From Kiritimatiellia bacterium (GTDB lineage Bacteria > Verrucomicrobiota > Kiritimatiellia > SLAD01): a stretch of 6,613 bases of DNA. Position 1 is the first letter of the stretch, and every line of letters starts with the position of its first letter. The stretch lies in assembly GCA_007126995.1 (NCBI GenBank), contig SLAD01000168.1, positions 1 through 6,613 of the forward strand, written 5' to 3'. The translations under genes and the position numbers were made by a program. Below are positions 5,495 through 6,613 of the stretch, one piece after another. The notes under the pieces are model-generated. The model worked only from the letters and a program-made list of their open reading frames with translations, was not told the origin of the DNA and searched no databases.

Positions 5495-6613
5495 CTATAG
5501 ATTCAGGTCGTAGTACTGCTCCAGCAGGAAATCGTCTTCATCCATGGCAATGCGTTCGCCTTCCAGTTCGGGGTGATCCATGAATGGCGCAATGCGCAGC
5601 GTGTAAACCGACCCCAGTTCGCGGCGTGCGGTCGGGAGTACCTGCGCATTGAGAATCGCCCAATGGGCAGCCAGCAGCCGTTCACCCGCCCGCTCGCCCT
5701 CCGTAACTTCATACGTGTTGAAAACCAGCGCGCGGCGATAGGGGGCAATTTCTTCGGGGGTGGGAACGCCGGACAGTGCGATGACGCGGGCTTGGAGTTC
5801 GGTCGGTTCGGGAACGGAAAACTGGTTGAGATAGCGACGCGAGAGTTGCTGATTGATTGCCAGTTCGCGCTCGTCCAGGGCGCGGTTGTAGACCGCTACA
5901 TGCGAGAGGAAGCCGTCCAACCCACGCTCCGCCTCGGGATGTCCACCGATATAGAGCGGAGCAGGGAGCGAATCTGGTTGAGGCTGGGAAAGCGAAGCTG
6001 TGCCATGTGGTGCGCCATTTACGAAGAGTACCAATTCCGTTGGCGTTCGCCGAGCCGCGATATGTTGACGGGGAGTGTCTTCGAGCGGCCCCAACGAATA
6101 GGCCTCATCGTCCCATTGCCAAACCCACTGCCGATCCCGTATCCAGAGGCCGCGCTGCGGGCCCAGACCGAATACAAACTGATCGGATTCGGAGAATGTT
6201 TCATCAGGTGCGAGTTGCAACTCGATCGTGAATGTCGTGGGCAGCGCAGGGCCGTCTGTGTCTATGAAGTAGCCGTCTGTGACCCAGAGCGCATGACGCG
6301 GGCCCACACGCGCATGTCCACGGGCATCGGGACGGAACAGGCGGCGACGATCCGTGTCAGGCAAGCGAATTTCGTTCTGCGCGGCGGCATGTTCCCATAG
6401 ATAGATTAGTCCGGTGCGATCCGAGGGCCACGTGGATGGCGTCGCCGCATGGATTTGCTCGATGTTGGCACCCTCGGCGAAAGTGGCGTCGGCGGCCGGC
6501 TCGACCCATACATCCGGGTAGAAGTTGGCTGCGTCATTCCAACTCACTTGTACCCAGTGCTCGATCGAGCGGTGCGACGGATCGAAGCGCCCCAGCCAGA
6601 CTTTTACGTCCGC
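5495..6613 (-). CDS. LamG/concanavalin-A-like domain protein of the O-acetylation operon; 5' end outside window
   Basis: The frame is open from the right edge to the TAG at 5495-5497, giving 372 visible residues. The GTG at 6547 is not a convincing start, because 22 sense codons precede it (VWLGRFDPSHRSIEHWVQVS) and continue the same domain. Numbering from the edge, residues 1-100 are a Trp-rich region with FYPDVWVEP and WPSDRTGLIYLWEHA, not recognised. Residues 105-258 look like a LamG jelly-roll: FTIELQLAP, LVLFVNGAPHGTASL, LYIGGHP and GFLSHVAVYNRALDERELA. Residues 273-372 match the C-terminal module of the AlgJ-like protein. LamG folds commonly bind carbohydrate, and nine bases separate this gene from the MBOAT gene, so a role in holding or presenting the acetylated glycan is likely but inferred. 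Localisation outside the cytoplasm is expected, but any signal peptide would lie beyond the window. Confidence 0.87.
   Translation of the reverse strand, partial: ADVKVWLGRFDPSHRSIEHWVQVSWNDAANFYPDVWVEPAADATFAEGANIEQIHAATPSTWPSDRTGLIYLWEHAAAQNEIRLPDTDRRRLFRPDARGHARVGPRHALWVTDGYFIDTDGPALPTTFTIELQLAPDETFSESDQFVFGLGPQRGLWIRDRQWVWQWDDEAYSLGPLEDTPRQHIAARRTPTELVLFVNGAPHGTASLSQPQPDSLPAPLYIGGHPEAERGLDGFLSHVAVYNRALDERELAINQQLSRRYLNQFSVPEPTELQARVIALSGVPTPEEIAPYRRALVFNTYEVTEGERAGERLLAAHWAILNAQVLPTARRELGSVYTLRIAPFMDHPELEGERIAMDEDDFLLEQYYDLNL
5498..5797 (-). other. C-terminal module of the LamG protein, shared with the AlgJ-like protein
   Basis: Encodes visible residues 273-372. Anchor residues are V277, A279, S281, V283, P284, P286, P291-Y292-R293, H317, N322, A329-R330, G334, L339, F344, D346, G352 and D360-D361-F362. 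From H317 to F362 the match to the AlgJ-like protein needs only one-residue shifts. The signature around H317 reads AAHWAILN, and DHPELEGERI precedes the acidic end. Confidence 0.6.
5840..6301 (-). other. LamG / concanavalin-A-like jelly-roll domain
   Basis: Covers visible residues 105-258 of the LamG protein. The late signature GFLSHVAVYNRALDERELA (231-251 region) is the classic end of this fold, and VNGAPHGTA with YIGGHP are typical inner strands. Metal- and sugar-binding residues cannot be assigned by eye. Confidence 0.75.

Noticed and set aside
5573..6400. Plus-strand open frame of 275 codons
   Set aside because: Antisense to the LamG gene, whose LamG signatures and operon position are convincing; the plus-strand product has no recognisable domain.
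6545..6547. GTG as the true start of the LamG gene
   Set aside because: The frame is open for 22 more codons to the window edge, the upstream residues read as continuing protein sequence, there is no Shine-Dalgarno before the GTG, and a glycan-binding protein would be expected to have an export signal.

Overview
The window carries five protein-coding genes, all on the minus strand, and nothing convincing on the plus strand. In transcription order (right to left) they are: the C-terminal 372 residues of a LamG/concanavalin-A-like protein, cut by the right edge; an AlgI-type MBOAT O-acyltransferase; an AlgJ/AlgX-type SGNH O-acetyltransferase; a small protein with two membrane helices and unknown function; and a secreted protein with a discoidin (F5/8 type C) domain, cut by the left edge. 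No RNA gene, CRISPR array, insertion sequence or phage gene was seen.

The first three genes form a compact operon. The LamG and MBOAT genes are 9 bases apart, and the MBOAT stop shares one base with the AlgJ-like start (TGATG). Neither downstream start has a clear Shine-Dalgarno sequence, which fits translational coupling. The expected job is O-acetylation of an extracellular polysaccharide. The MBOAT protein would pass acetyl groups across the inner membrane, and the membrane-anchored AlgJ-like enzyme (D269, H271, S360) would place them on the glycan. The LamG protein may bind or organise the glycan. The polysaccharide cannot be identified, because no polymerase or glycosyltransferase gene is in view.

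The best observation is that the AlgJ-like and LamG proteins end in what looks like the same module of about 95 residues (V-x-A-x-S-x-VP-x-P ... PYR ... H ... AR ... G ... L ... W/F-x-D ... G ... DD-W/F). I do not recognise it as a named domain. Its presence on two partners of one operon suggests a shared docking or glycan-contact role.

Left of the operon, a 124-base gap contains a plausible promoter and a ribosome binding site for the two-helix membrane protein, which is therefore probably transcribed on its own as well. A further 228-base AT-rich gap precedes the secreted discoidin protein and holds weak promoter-like elements and small inverted repeats.

The organism is probably a member of the Planctomycetota-Verrucomicrobiota group. 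The reasons are moderately high G+C, an AlgI/AlgJ pair linked to a LamG protein, and a secreted beta-rich protein with a YLGADG-x-x-GGGDD-type motif of the kind I associate with Verrucomicrobiota surface proteins. This rests on recalled family features, not on a search.
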